In this document: positions 34,974-44,163 of the stretch, one piece after another
How the letters are laid out: each line of letters begins with the position of its first letter
Position numbering within the stretch: position 1 is the first letter of the stretch
DNA from: Hymenobacter glacieicola
Lineage (GTDB): Bacteria > Bacteroidota > Bacteroidia > Cytophagales > Hymenobacteraceae
Assembly (NCBI RefSeq): GCF_014640315.1
Contig: NZ_BMGS01000001.1
Span: 186,001-250,000 of the forward strand
Direction: 5' to 3'
DNA: 64,000 nucleotides
The notes under the pieces: generated by a model
The model's database searches: none
What the model was told of the DNA's origin: nothing
The model's input: the letters and a program-made list of their open reading frames with translations, nothing else
Made by a program: the position numbers and the translations under genes

Positions 34974-36011
34974 ATGGCCCGCCGACTTCCTGCTCGCTCC
35001 CTGTTTTCGCTGCCGCTTAAAACGCGCTTTGCCTTACTTTCCTTGGTGGTGAGCGTGGTGCTGGTGGCGGTGAAGTTTTACGCCTGGCTGCTGACCCGCT
35101 CCCAGGCCGTGCTGACTGATGCGCTGGAGTCAATTATCAACGTGGTAGCCAGTGGGTTTGCGCTCTATAGTATCTATCTGGCGGGCCTGCCCAAGGACGA
35201 AAATCACCCCTACGGCCACGGCAAAATCGAGTACTTGTCGGTGGGGTTTGAGGGCGGGCTGATTCTGATGGCGGGGGTATACATCTTTTACACGGCCCTC
35301 CAAACCATGCTGCATCCGCATGCCCTGGCCCGCCCCGACTGGGGCATGGCGCTGCTGGCGTTTACAGCCCTGGTAAACCTGGGTACCGGCTATCTGCTCA
35401 TTCAGGCCGGCCGCAAGCACCACTCGCCTACCCTCGTCGGCGACGGGCAACATCTGTATCTGGACGCCGTCAGCACGTTTGTTTCGTGCGCCGCCCTGCT
35501 GCTGGTGGTGTTTACCGGCAACGTCATTTTTGACTCCGCCGCGGCACTGGTGCTGGGCGTGTTTATTGTGGTGAATGGGTACCGCATGGTGCGCCGGTCG
35601 GTATCGGGGCTGATGGATGAGACGGACAGTACTACCGTGCAGCACGTGGTAGCGGAGCTGCAGGAGCACCGCCAACCGGCCTGGATTGACGTGCACAACC
35701 TGCGGGTGGTGCGCTACGGGGCCAACCTGCACATCGACTGCCACGTGACCATGCCCTACTACTTCAGCCTGGAGCAAACCCACGCCGAGGTGCACAACAT
35801 TGAGGTGCTGGTAGATCAGGAGTTTGAAGTGCAGGTGGAAATGTTCGTGCACGCCGACCCCTGCACCTTCGCCGCCTGCTCCCACTGCCGCATGCCCGAC
35901 TGCCCCGTGCGGCAGCACCCCTTCGCCCAGGAAATTCCCTGGACCCTGGCCAACGTAGTAAAGAACGAGCGGCACCACCTGACAGAAGAGCCTCAGATGC
36001 AGGACGGGTAG
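34974..36011 (+). CDS. Cation diffusion facilitator with Cys-rich C-terminal tail
   Basis: 345 aa metal/proton antiporter, usually exporting divalent cations from the cytoplasm. Six membrane helices. Site A residues: TDALES in helix 2 (Asp, then Ser or Glu where a second Asp is usual) and QHLYLDAVS in helix 5 (HxxxD). YGHGKIEYLSVG after helix 2 is typical. A soluble CTD (about 205-295) ends in a Cys cluster, DPCTFAACSHCRMPDCPVR, absent from standard CDF proteins. Divergent from mntH across the palindrome, so it may balance import by efflux (Mn, Fe or Zn). The metal cannot be fixed from sequence. Confidence 0.9.
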   Translation: MARRLPARSLFSLPLKTRFALLSLVVSVVLVAVKFYAWLLTRSQAVLTDALESIINVVASGFALYSIYLAGLPKDENHPYGHGKIEYLSVGFEGGLILMAGVYIFYTALQTMLHPHALARPDWGMALLAFTALVNLGTGYLLIQAGRKHHSPTLVGDGQHLYLDAVSTFVSCAALLLVVFTGNVIFDSAAALVLGVFIVVNGYRMVRRSVSGLMDETDSTTVQHVVAELQEHRQPAWIDVHNLRVVRYGANLHIDCHVTMPYYFSLEQTHAEVHNIEVLVDQEFEVQVEMFVHADPCTFAACSHCRMPDCPVRQHPFAQEIPWTLANVVKNERHHLTEEPQMQDG

Positions 36012-36090
36012 GGTCGCTACAAAGCAACGCATAATGCGCAAACTGCACGTACGCAGCGAGTATAACACCCAATGAGTTGTGTGCACATTA

Positions 36091-36262
36091 GTGTTACAGC
36101 ACGTCCTGCTGGGCGCAGTCGAAGCATCTCTCCCGCTTCGGTGGTCGTTCACTAGCCCAGGGTTTAAACCCTGGGCTATGGAGCGGTGGTCGGCACAGGC
36201 TCTTTGATTAGCCAGAGGTAGAGATGCTTCGACTGCGGCTGCGCCTTCGCTCAGCATGACAC
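36091..36262. repeat. Intergenic inverted-repeat element with a nested palindrome
   Basis: Outer arms 36091-36130 and 36221-36260 (inner part CGAAGCATCTC facing GAGATGCTTCG). The interior holds a perfect 26-bp palindrome at 36153-36178, TAGCCCAGGG and its complement around TTTAAA. TCCCGCTTCG and GATTAGCCAGAGGTAG are shared with the element at 20.9 kb. No gene in 36012-36498. Confidence 0.8.
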
Positions 36263-36312
36263 TCTTTTTACATTGGATTTAGATGTAGCTCTTCACCCTC
36301 ACATCCACCTAC

Positions 36313-36426
36313 CCCCGTCTGTCATTCTGAGCCGCGCGAAGGGCCTTATCAGGCTTGAACGAGTCGTTGATACGAGGTCGTACTGGCGTGATAAGGTCCT
36401 TCGCGCGGCTCAGGCTGACAGATGGG
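36313..36426. repeat. Intergenic inverted-repeat element, GTCAT-CTGAGC subfamily
   Basis: Arms 36313-36351 and 36389-36426: CCCGTCTGTCATTCTGAGCC, then GCGCGAAGGGCCTTATCA, facing TGATAAGGTCCTTCGCGCGG, then CTCAGGCTGACAGATGGG. It is the close relative of the element at 62.7 kb, with a different loop. Confidence 0.8.
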
Positions 36427-36498
36427 TTTAACTCATTTAGTCGACAATCAAGCATTATTCCCCATTTCACTACCTCACTATTCTACTTCACTGCCTTA

Positions 36499-37887
36499 CT
36501 ATTCTACCACTAAGCGTTGCGTGCCTGCCGCCGTTTTCACGGAGTAGAAGCCGGGCTGTAAACCGTGCAGGGATAGGGAAAGGCTGGACTGGCCGGCGGC
36601 AAACTGAGCGGTGCGCACTGCCCGGCCAAGCGCATCGTGGATGTGGACTGTGGCGGCCGTGCTGCTTGGGTTCGGGAGTTGGAGCGTGACGGTGCGGCTG
36701 GCGGGGTTGGGCCAGAGGCGGAGCTGGCTGCTGCGGCTGGCGGCGGTGGCCGTGGGCACGAACGCCCGGTTTTCCAGCACCAGAATCTGGTCGTCGTTGG
36801 AGCCAGGCGTGGCCCGGCCGTCGCGGTTGCTGGTGCCTACGTACACCCGGCCCGCGGGCGAGACGCAAAGGGCCCGCAGCCGCCCGAAAGAAGTCAGAGT
36901 GAACACGCCGGTGCCGGCCGTCGTGCCGGCCGCATCCAGCGGAATCTGGGTGAGCTTGTTGCCGCGCAGCGTGGCAGCCAGCAGGCTATTGCGCCAGCCC
37001 GGAATGGCGGGGTGGTCGTAGTAAGTAAGGCCCGCCACGCCCACGGTAGGAGCCCAGGTAAAGATGGGCTGCCGCACATTGTTGGCCGTGCAGAAACTTT
37101 GCTCCGCCGCCAGGTTGCAGAGCCCTTCCACCGTAGGCCAGCCGTAATTGACATTCGCTTCAATAATGTTGACCTCATCCTCGGCGTTTTCGCCGTGTTC
37201 TGAGCTGTAGATGCGGCCATTAGAGGCCCGCACCAACCCTTGCGGATTGCGGTGCCCGAAGGTGAAGCTACGGTTGCCGGCTACTGGGTTGTCGGCCGGA
37301 ATGGTGCCGTCCAGGTTCAGGCGCAGGATTTTACCGTTGGGGGAGCTGCGGTTCTGGGCGGCGGGCCGGTCCTGGGCGTCGCCGGTGGTCATGAGCAGGG
37401 TCCGGTCGGGCAGAATGAGCAGGCGAGAACCGCTGTGCGTGCTTACGGCCGGAATGTCGCCGAGCAGTACCATAGGGCTGCCTAGCGTGCCGTTGGCGTA
37501 GGTCAGGCGGACCAGCTTTTCCTTGTAGCCGTTGTCGTTGTAATTATAGACCACGTACACGTAGGGCGACGTGGTAAACTCGGGGTGCAGCGCCATACCC
37601 AGCAACCCGCCTTCGGAGGAAGTCGCCACGTCGGGCAAGGTAATAAGCGGCGTCACCTGCCCCGAGCTTGGGTCGACGCGGCTGATGCGGCCGCCGCGCT
37701 CGGTCATCCAGATAAAGTTATCCGGGCCCCACACCAGCTCCCAGGGCACCTGCAAGCCCGTCGTCAGGGCCGAAACGGTAACCGTGGTAGCGCCCACCGG
37801 AAACGTGGTCAGGGCCGGGGCCGTTTGGGCCATTGCTCCCGTGCCAAGTAAAAAGCTGCCGAGGATAAGCGAGTTCAGCTGTTTCAT
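36499..37887 (-). CDS. T9SS-secreted PQQ-dependent sugar dehydrogenase-like protein
   Basis: 462 aa from ATG 37887 (signal MKQLNSLILGSFLLGTGAMAQ); the long upstream extension is not conserved-looking. Six-bladed propeller of the soluble glucose/sorbosone dehydrogenase type: QVPWELVWGPDNFIWMTERGG, SEGGLLGMALHPEF, THSGSRLLILPD, SFTFGHRNPQGLV and SSEHGENAEDEVN. The family oxidises sugars using PQQ, outside the cytoplasm. The last 75 residues are a T9SS sorting domain (LRLWPNPASRTVTLQLPNP to GLQPGFYSVKTAAGTQRLVV), so the enzyme is displayed or secreted. No PQQ synthesis genes in the window. Confidence 0.88.
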   Translation of the reverse strand: MKQLNSLILGSFLLGTGAMAQTAPALTTFPVGATTVTVSALTTGLQVPWELVWGPDNFIWMTERGGRISRVDPSSGQVTPLITLPDVATSSEGGLLGMALHPEFTTSPYVYVVYNYNDNGYKEKLVRLTYANGTLGSPMVLLGDIPAVSTHSGSRLLILPDRTLLMTTGDAQDRPAAQNRSSPNGKILRLNLDGTIPADNPVAGNRSFTFGHRNPQGLVRASNGRIYSSEHGENAEDEVNIIEANVNYGWPTVEGLCNLAAEQSFCTANNVRQPIFTWAPTVGVAGLTYYDHPAIPGWRNSLLAATLRGNKLTQIPLDAAGTTAGTGVFTLTSFGRLRALCVSPAGRVYVGTSNRDGRATPGSNDDQILVLENRAFVPTATAASRSSQLRLWPNPASRTVTLQLPNPSSTAATVHIHDALGRAVRTAQFAAGQSSLSLSLHGLQPGFYSVKTAAGTQRLVVE

Positions 37888-38048
37888 AGCCAGTGAGTTA
37901 AGAAGGGTAGATGAGTTCAGTAAGCTAACGAGACGGAGCAGCTTTTGGATGAGGACCCTAGTAGTTTTGTCGGAACCACCGTTCTTGGCCATTATCCTCA
38001 CCAGCCCAACCCCGCGGCGCTGCTGCTTACCTCCCATTTTCGGCTCTT

Positions 38049-38483
38049 ATGTACACCGTTAGCACCGACCCGACTCTGCTTGATATACCGCTGATTCACC
38101 GCTACCTAGCCGAAGACTCCTACTGGGCTACCAACATTCCGCGCGAAACCGTGGAGCGGGCCATTGCCAATTCGCTCTGCTTCGGGGTGTACGCTCCGGA
38201 CGGGGCCCAGGTCGCCTTTGCCCGCGTCATCACCGACCGGGCTACCTTCGCCTGGCTCTGCGACGTATTTGTGTTGCCCGAACGGCAGGGTCAGGGCATT
38301 GGCAAGCAACTTATGCAGCAGGTGTGGAGCCACCCCGATCTGGGCACCGTGCGCCGCCAGATGCTGGCAACCCTGGATGCGCACGGCTTGTACGAGCAGT
38401 TCGGCTTTCAGCCCCTGGCCCATGCCGAGCGCTATATGGAGGTCAAACGGGTAAACCCCTACGGAGCGCCTACAGCCAATTAG
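38049..38483 (+). CDS. GNAT-family N-acetyltransferase
   Basis: 144 aa. Acetyl-CoA site PERQGQGIGKQLMQQV near residue 77 and a preceding FAWLCDVFVLPE strand, a compact single GNAT domain of the YjaB/MnaT-like type. The C-terminus LYEQFGFQPLAHAERYMEVK is typical. Substrate unknown. Its start lies 162 bp from the divergent sugar dehydrogenase gene. Confidence 0.88.
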   Translation: MYTVSTDPTLLDIPLIHRYLAEDSYWATNIPRETVERAIANSLCFGVYAPDGAQVAFARVITDRATFAWLCDVFVLPERQGQGIGKQLMQQVWSHPDLGTVRRQMLATLDAHGLYEQFGFQPLAHAERYMEVKRVNPYGAPTAN

Positions 38484-38635
38484 GCTGGTGCCGCCTGCAC
38501 CAAGGAAAAACGAAGCTTGCCGCTGCACTTGCTCACGAACAAGAGCCTGTTGCTGGCTATGGATTGATTGGTTTTATTTTCGTTTCTATTGATTAACGCC
38601 GAATTTCTCCCTTCACTCCGCGTTAGTTGCTACGT

Positions 38636-39289
38636 ATGAATACCACCTTGGCTGCCCGCTGGCACCGCCTTACTAGCCCGTTGCTACCCAATGATGAGGC
38701 CCGGCGCACGGCTGCATTTCAGCAGTTGGAAAGCGCTTACACTGCCTCCGACCGGCACTACCACGCCCTGCCCCACATACGCGCCCTGCTCGATGCCGTA
38801 GATCAGCACGCTAGTTTGGTCCACGACCGGGAGGTAGTGGAGCTGGCCGTCTGGTTTCACGATGCGGTGTACAACCCCCTCCGCGACGACAACGAGGCCC
38901 GTAGCGCCGCCCTGGCCCTGGAGTTTCTGCAGCACTCTACCCTCACGCCGGAACGCCGCCAGCGCGTTGCCTTCCTGATTGAGCGAACCAAGGACCACAC
39001 CCAGCCCCAACCCGCCGCCGACTCCGACCTGCTGCTTTTTCTGGATGCTGATCTGCAAATCCTGGGCGCCCCGGAGGCCGACTATTGGCAGTACGCCCGG
39101 CAGGTGCGCCAGGAGTACCGCCTCGTGCCTGATTTCATGTACCGCCGGGGCCGCCGCAAGGTGTTGGAGAAGCTGCTCGCGGCTGCTACCCTCTACCACA
39201 CGCCCGCCTTCCACGACAAGCTCGACGCCCATGCCCGGCGGAATCTGCAGGCAGAATTGATTGCCTGGGAGAAGGGTGCGGGAGTGTAG
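38636..39289 (+). CDS. HD-domain phosphohydrolase-like protein
   Basis: 217 aa from ATG 38636; a TTG three codons earlier is less likely. Metal-site residues H41-H43 (DRHYHALPHI) and H75-D76 in AVWFHDAVYNP follow the pattern of the 'predicted metal-dependent HD superfamily phosphohydrolase' group. DSDLLLFLDADLQILG supplies the later Asp. Cytoplasmic. The family hydrolyses nucleotides or other phosphoesters; nothing nearby shows which. Confidence 0.85.
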   Translation: MNTTLAARWHRLTSPLLPNDEARRTAAFQQLESAYTASDRHYHALPHIRALLDAVDQHASLVHDREVVELAVWFHDAVYNPLRDDNEARSAALALEFLQHSTLTPERRQRVAFLIERTKDHTQPQPAADSDLLLFLDADLQILGAPEADYWQYARQVRQEYRLVPDFMYRRGRRKVLEKLLAAATLYHTPAFHDKLDAHARRNLQAELIAWEKGAGV

Positions 39290-39345
39290 AGCTTGTCCGA
39301 AATAGCAGGTGGCCGTAGATAAAGACAACCGTTAGTCCAGGACCG

Positions 39346-39918
39346 TCACTTACCCATTAAATAGCTCACTTGCGCTTGAAACACACTGTTGCGCGGGCCT
39401 TTGGGTGAGAGTGGCGTAAGGTCGTGGGTATAGCGCAGGGTTGCCCCCAAGCCTAAGGGTAACTGGTAGCCGATGCCAGCCAGCGCGCCCGCTACTGCGC
39501 GGTTAGAGCCTCCCAAGTCGGTAAATGTGCCGTTGGAGGTTTCATAGCGGGCGGCGGCTAGGAAACTAACCTGGGGTCCTAGTTCAAAAAACAGCCCGTG
39601 GGTGTTGAGTTTGGCTAGCAACGGCACATCAATGTAGTGCGAGCGGTTAATGTAAGTGCCATTGGGGTAGGTGACTTTCGAGCCTTTTGCCGAATAAAGT
39701 AACTCAGGTTGGAACAGGAAACCACCATCGGCTGAAAGCGGCACCTGCGCAAAAAGACCTGCCGCCGGGCCAAACAGCCGCTTGATTCCACCCAGATAAC
39801 CCGTCACGTTACTATAATTGAGGCCCGCTTTGAGCCCCACCCGAACGTGTTGCGCCGCTGCCGGCCGCGCCCCGGCGCCTACTACAAATGCAGCGCAGAA
39901 TAACAGTAGTTTTTTCAT
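39346..39918 (-). CDS. Outer-membrane beta-barrel protein (PorT-like family)
   Basis: 190 aa from ATG 39918, which starts a signal peptide MKKLLLFCAAFVVGAGARPAAAQ. The upstream frame extension is not plausible. The rest is an eight-strand barrel pattern: HVRVGLKAGLNYSNVTG, FLFQPELLYSAKGSK, HYIDVPLLAKLN, FFELGPQVSFLAAARYE and GIGYQLPLGLGATLRYTHDL. The generic family of Bacteroidota small OMPs; function unknown. The 306 bp to the next gene hold no recognisable element. Confidence 0.85.
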   Translation of the reverse strand: MKKLLLFCAAFVVGAGARPAAAQHVRVGLKAGLNYSNVTGYLGGIKRLFGPAAGLFAQVPLSADGGFLFQPELLYSAKGSKVTYPNGTYINRSHYIDVPLLAKLNTHGLFFELGPQVSFLAAARYETSNGTFTDLGGSNRAVAGALAGIGYQLPLGLGATLRYTHDLTPLSPKGPRNSVFQAQVSYLMGK

Positions 39919-40224
39919 CACAAGTGAAAAATAGAAGTCCCGCGCTTCACGTGTTGATGAGCGACGTGGAATCCGTAAGCTGACCAGTAGCTGTGCTAGC
40001 CACCAGACAACCCGTACCTCAAGTTGCCGGTTGTGCCATCTGCTCACGTTGCTAACTCCCAACACCGGTTACCCCTTCTGCAATTGTCAGCATGAAACTA
40101 ACCGGACACGCGCCGTCCGTTGGACCGGACCTTAACTGCTACTGCGCAACGAACCAGGAAAAGCACTGTCCATTCGTAGCCGCTGCGTAAGTTGCGGCCT
40201 GCTATTCCTCTTACCTCTCCTTCC

Positions 40225-42678
40225 ATGTTGAAGCTTTCCATACTGCCGCTGGGTGCGGTGCTGGCGCTGCTGCCGTTTGCTGTTCACGCCCAGCAGCTGG
40301 CCCCGCTTACCGTCGAGAAAATCATGCGCGACCCGGCCCAGTGGCTGGGCAACTCACCGAGCAACATCTCCTGGGCGGAGGATGGCAAAACCATCTATTT
40401 CAACTGGAACCCCGAAAAAGCCCGCCGCGACTCCCTTTATCGGCTGCCCGTGGCGGGTGGTGCCCCGCGCAAGGTGAGCCTGCGCGAGCAGCAGGCCCTG
40501 CCTACCACCAACGGCGAGTATGACCAGCGCTACACCCGCAAAGTGTACGAGCGGGAGGGCGACATTTACCTGCTGGACCTGAAAACGCAGCGGGTGCGGC
40601 GCGTAACCAACACGGCCGAGCGGGAAACCGACCCGCAGTTTGCCCTGCTGGGCCGCGTTATCAGCTACACCCGGGCCGGCAACCTGTTTACCTGGGACCC
40701 CGCCACCGGCGAAACCACCCAGCGCACGGACTTCCGCCGGGGCAACCGGCCTACCTCGGGCGAGCCGACTGATAAGTCGGAGAAGTTTCTGAAGGCCCAG
40801 CAGCTGGCGTTGTTCGAGGTGCTGCGCGGCAAAGACCAGGATGCCAAGGCCCGGCAGCGCCAGCAGAAAGCCCTGGCCCGGCTGCGGCCCAAGGCCATTT
40901 GGCTGGGTCAGCAAACGGTGCAAAACCTGCGCCTCGCCCCCGATGGCCGGTACGTGACCTACACGTTGGTGCAGGAGCCAGCCAACGAGAAAGTAGCCCT
41001 GGTGCCCAACTTCGTAACTACTTCGGGCTTTACCGAGGACATCAGCACCCGCACTAAGGTTGGCGCCGCCCAAACAGCCTACCAGCTAGGACTGTATGAT
41101 ATCAGTCGGGATACCACATTTGTGCTCGGCTATAAGGAGCTGAAAGGCCTGGACGAGCAGCCCGCCTACCGCAAAGAGTACCCGCTGCAAGCCAAAGCCC
41201 CTACCCCCGCCGACACCGCTAAGGCCGCCGGGACTAAAAAGGAAAAGCCCGCCACCGAAGTGCGTCACGTTATTCCGTTCGGGCCTTTCTGGTCTGATAA
41301 CGGGCAGCACGCCTTCCTGGTCATCCGCAGCACCGATAACAAGGACCGCTGGATTGTGGCCCTGGACCCGGCCACCCAGAAAATCCGCCTCCTGGACCGT
41401 CAGCACGACGACGCCTGGATCAACGGCCCCGGCATCGGGTACGACGAAGGCAACGTGGGCTGGCTGCCCGATAACCGCCGCATCTGGTTTCAGAGCGAGG
41501 AGTCCGGCTTCAGCCACGTGTATACCGCCGACATTACCTCGGGCCAGAAGAAAGCCCTGACCAGTGGCCGCTGGGAAGTGCAAAAAGCCCAGCTCAGCCG
41601 CGACCGGAAAACCTGGTACCTGACGGCCAACAAAACCCACCCCGGTGAGCAGCACTTCTACCGCATGCCCCTGGAAGGCGGCTCGCTGACGCAGATTACT
41701 ACCCGCACGGGGGCCAATGAAGTTACCTTGTCGCCCGACGAGAAGACCCTGGCCGTGCGCTACAGCGCCTCCAACAAGCCCTGGGAGCTTTTCCTGATGG
41801 ATAACAAGCCCGGGGCTAAGATGCGCCAGCTCACCCACAGCACTACCCCCGAGTTTGAGAGCTACCCCTGGCGCGCCCCGGAAGTTATCAGCTACAAGGC
41901 CCGCGACGGGGCCGACGTGTACGCCCGCCTTTACCGTCCGGCCAATGCCGTAGCCCAGGGCCCGGCCGTAATTTTTGTGCACGGGGCCGGCTACCTCCAG
42001 AACGCGCATAAGTGGTGGAGCACCTACTTCCGCGAGTACATGTTCCATAACCTGCTGGCCGACAAAGGCTACACGGTGCTGGATATTGACTACCGCGGCT
42101 CCGCCGGCTACGGCCGCGACGTACGCACGGGCATTTACCGCTACATGGGCGGCAAGGACCTCACCGACCAGGTGGACGGCGCCAAACTGCTCACCGACAA
42201 GTACGGCGTAAGTCCCCAGCGCATTGGTATTTACGGGGGCTCCTACGGTGGCTTCATCACCCTGATGGCCATGTTCACCCAGCCCGACGTATTTCAGGCC
42301 GGGGCCGCTTTGCGCTCCGTTACGGATTGGGCCCACTACAACCACGGCTACACCGACAACATCCTCAACGAGCCCTACAACGACTCCCTGGCCTACGCCC
42401 GGTCCTCGCCCATTAACTACGCCGCCGGCCTGAAAGGGCACCTGCTCATGTGCCACGGCATGGTCGATACCAACGTGCATTTTCAGGACATCGTCCGCCT
42501 TTCCCAGCGCCTGATTGAACTGAAAAAGGAGAACTGGGAGCTGGCTGTGTACCCCGTAGAGGACCACGGTTTCGTGGAGCCCAGCTCCTGGACCGACGAG
42601 TACAAGCGCATTCTCAAGCTATTCGAAACCAACCTGAACCCGGGTAGTGCTGCCCCTAAAACCACCAGCGGGCAGTAG
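40225..42678 (+). CDS. S9 family serine peptidase (DPP4-like)
   Basis: 817 aa from ATG 40225, giving signal peptide MLKLSILPLGAVLALLPFAVHAQ, so periplasmic or surface. An eight-bladed propeller with WSDNGQHAFLVIRSTDNKDR and similar repeats is followed by a prolyl-oligopeptidase catalytic domain: S673 in YGGSYGGFITLMAMF, D748 in GMVDTNVHFQ, H781 in VEDHGF. DPP4-type enzymes release Xaa-Pro dipeptides and other dipeptides for peptide nutrition. It ends five bases before the next gene, implying an operon. Confidence 0.93.
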   Translation: MLKLSILPLGAVLALLPFAVHAQQLAPLTVEKIMRDPAQWLGNSPSNISWAEDGKTIYFNWNPEKARRDSLYRLPVAGGAPRKVSLREQQALPTTNGEYDQRYTRKVYEREGDIYLLDLKTQRVRRVTNTAERETDPQFALLGRVISYTRAGNLFTWDPATGETTQRTDFRRGNRPTSGEPTDKSEKFLKAQQLALFEVLRGKDQDAKARQRQQKALARLRPKAIWLGQQTVQNLRLAPDGRYVTYTLVQEPANEKVALVPNFVTTSGFTEDISTRTKVGAAQTAYQLGLYDISRDTTFVLGYKELKGLDEQPAYRKEYPLQAKAPTPADTAKAAGTKKEKPATEVRHVIPFGPFWSDNGQHAFLVIRSTDNKDRWIVALDPATQKIRLLDRQHDDAWINGPGIGYDEGNVGWLPDNRRIWFQSEESGFSHVYTADITSGQKKALTSGRWEVQKAQLSRDRKTWYLTANKTHPGEQHFYRMPLEGGSLTQITTRTGANEVTLSPDEKTLAVRYSASNKPWELFLMDNKPGAKMRQLTHSTTPEFESYPWRAPEVISYKARDGADVYARLYRPANAVAQGPAVIFVHGAGYLQNAHKWWSTYFREYMFHNLLADKGYTVLDIDYRGSAGYGRDVRTGIYRYMGGKDLTDQVDGAKLLTDKYGVSPQRIGIYGGSYGGFITLMAMFTQPDVFQAGAALRSVTDWAHYNHGYTDNILNEPYNDSLAYARSSPINYAAGLKGHLLMCHGMVDTNVHFQDIVRLSQRLIELKKENWELAVYPVEDHGFVEPSSWTDEYKRILKLFETNLNPGSAAPKTTSGQ

Positions 42679-42683
42679 CGGCA

Positions 42684-43949
42684 ATGACAACGTCGCTGCG
42701 GCGGCGGCTCCGGCGGGCCGCCTACTGTACCGGGCTGATTCTGCTGGCAACCGTATCGTTTCTGTTTTCGCCCGCGCCCCGAACCGAGGCCGAGTACTGC
42801 GGTACCTACCTGCACCTGACCTCCTTTGCCGGTTTCACCGCCAACTGCGACGGGTTTGTGTACATGGAAGATGCCCGCCACCCCAGGCACTTGCTGGAGC
42901 CCAAGGAAGTGCGGCAGTCACGTCCCTTGTTTATTCTGCTGGGAACGGCCGTGGGCTACCCCTGTACGTGGCTGGTGGAGGCCCTGAGCGCCAGCGGATT
43001 GCTACCCCAGCAAGTAATACAGCATCTACCCGCCAAGTATCAGCCGCTGCTGGGCTTCTACATCGGGTACGTGCTGCTCAACTACGTAGTCTTGCTGGCG
43101 AGCATGCTGCTGTTTGCCCACCTGTATTACCGCCTGACGGATGGGCAGGGTAACCGGCTGCTGCTCGGGGCCATGCTGGTTTTCTTTGCCTCCAACCAGG
43201 TTACCAAGGCGTTTTTCTGGACGGTGCACCAGCAGATGTTCACATTTCTGGTGCCGCTGTTCTGCGCGTGGTTACTGCTGGAGCCCACGCGGCCACCTTT
43301 GCGCCAAGGCCGGCACGTAGCCGCCTGGGCTTGCCTGACGGGCCTGCTGGCGCTGGTGTACGGTAGCTTTGTGCTGGTGCTGCCGTGTCTGCTCTACGGT
43401 TTCTGGCAACAGAACCGGACTCGGCGTCCAGCCCACTTGTTAGGGGGTTGTCTGGCAGTAGTGGTGTTATTCCTGATGCCTACCCTGCTCTGGATTGGAC
43501 TGCTGCGTGTGCAGGACGTGACGTATTACAACCATGAAGCCGAGGCCTACCACCAACTAATCTGGCTGCTGGATGCCTTCCGCCGGCCCTGGCCCGAGTT
43601 TACGCGCCTGGTCGCCGAGAACGGCTACCGATTTCTGGAAACGCTGCCTGCCGTAGGGCTGGTTGCCGGGCTAGTGCTGGGGGTGCTAGGGCTGGGGCGT
43701 TACCACCAGTGGCCGGTTAGGCGGCAAGCCTTAACGGTGGTGGTTGGATTGTTGGGGCTGTTTGCCGGCTTCTTCGCGGTGCTGGGCTACTACCAGCCCC
43801 GGCTCACGTTTATCCTGGCGCCCCTGCTTCTGTGTCTGGTGGTGGTTCTGCTGCCGCCCCGGCCACCGCGTTGGTTGGCTTGGGCACTTGTGGGCGTGGC
43901 GCTAAGCTGGCACGTGTGGCACGTTGTGTCCTACGGTCCGTTTTCCTGA
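42684..43949 (+). CDS. Multi-pass membrane protein of unknown function
   Basis: 421 aa. A short Arg-rich N-terminus, then a first helix (CTGLILLATVSFLFSP), an outward loop with two Cys (EYCGTYLHLTSFAGFTANCDG) that could form a disulfide, and about nine further helices. The overall plan resembles glycosyltransferase-family-like or O-antigen-type polytopic proteins, but no catalytic motif is clear. It follows the S9 peptidase by five bases and ends in a strong hairpin, so the two form one unit. I do not recognise the family. Confidence 0.75.
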   Translation: MTTSLRRRLRRAAYCTGLILLATVSFLFSPAPRTEAEYCGTYLHLTSFAGFTANCDGFVYMEDARHPRHLLEPKEVRQSRPLFILLGTAVGYPCTWLVEALSASGLLPQQVIQHLPAKYQPLLGFYIGYVLLNYVVLLASMLLFAHLYYRLTDGQGNRLLLGAMLVFFASNQVTKAFFWTVHQQMFTFLVPLFCAWLLLEPTRPPLRQGRHVAAWACLTGLLALVYGSFVLVLPCLLYGFWQQNRTRRPAHLLGGCLAVVVLFLMPTLLWIGLLRVQDVTYYNHEAEAYHQLIWLLDAFRRPWPEFTRLVAENGYRFLETLPAVGLVAGLVLGVLGLGRYHQWPVRRQALTVVVGLLGLFAGFFAVLGYYQPRLTFILAPLLLCLVVVLLPPRPPRWLAWALVGVALSWHVWHVVSYGPFS

Positions 43950-43969
43950 GGGTGTTTGGTTAATGCCAT

Positions 43970-44014
43970 ACAACTGCAGCGCCCGCCGGATACTCTGGCG
44001 GGCGCTGCAGTTGT
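43970..44014. terminator. Long hairpin after the membrane protein gene
   Basis: Almost perfect 19-bp arms (ACAACTGCAGCGCCCGCC and complement) with a GATACT loop. There is no clear T tract, so it may act as an RNA end-protecting hairpin or bidirectional stop. Confidence 0.65.
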
Positions 44015-44163
44015 ATTCCGAAGGTTAGGGTTCGGCCTCAGTCGGCAGCCGCAAATTGGTTAAGGCAGTGTTTCAGCGAATGATTACCAACGCGCTGAAT
44101 GGAATGGTCTTGATTCTACTACTTCGGACATGCAAAGGCGAGCAGCTGTGCAAGCAGTACTCC

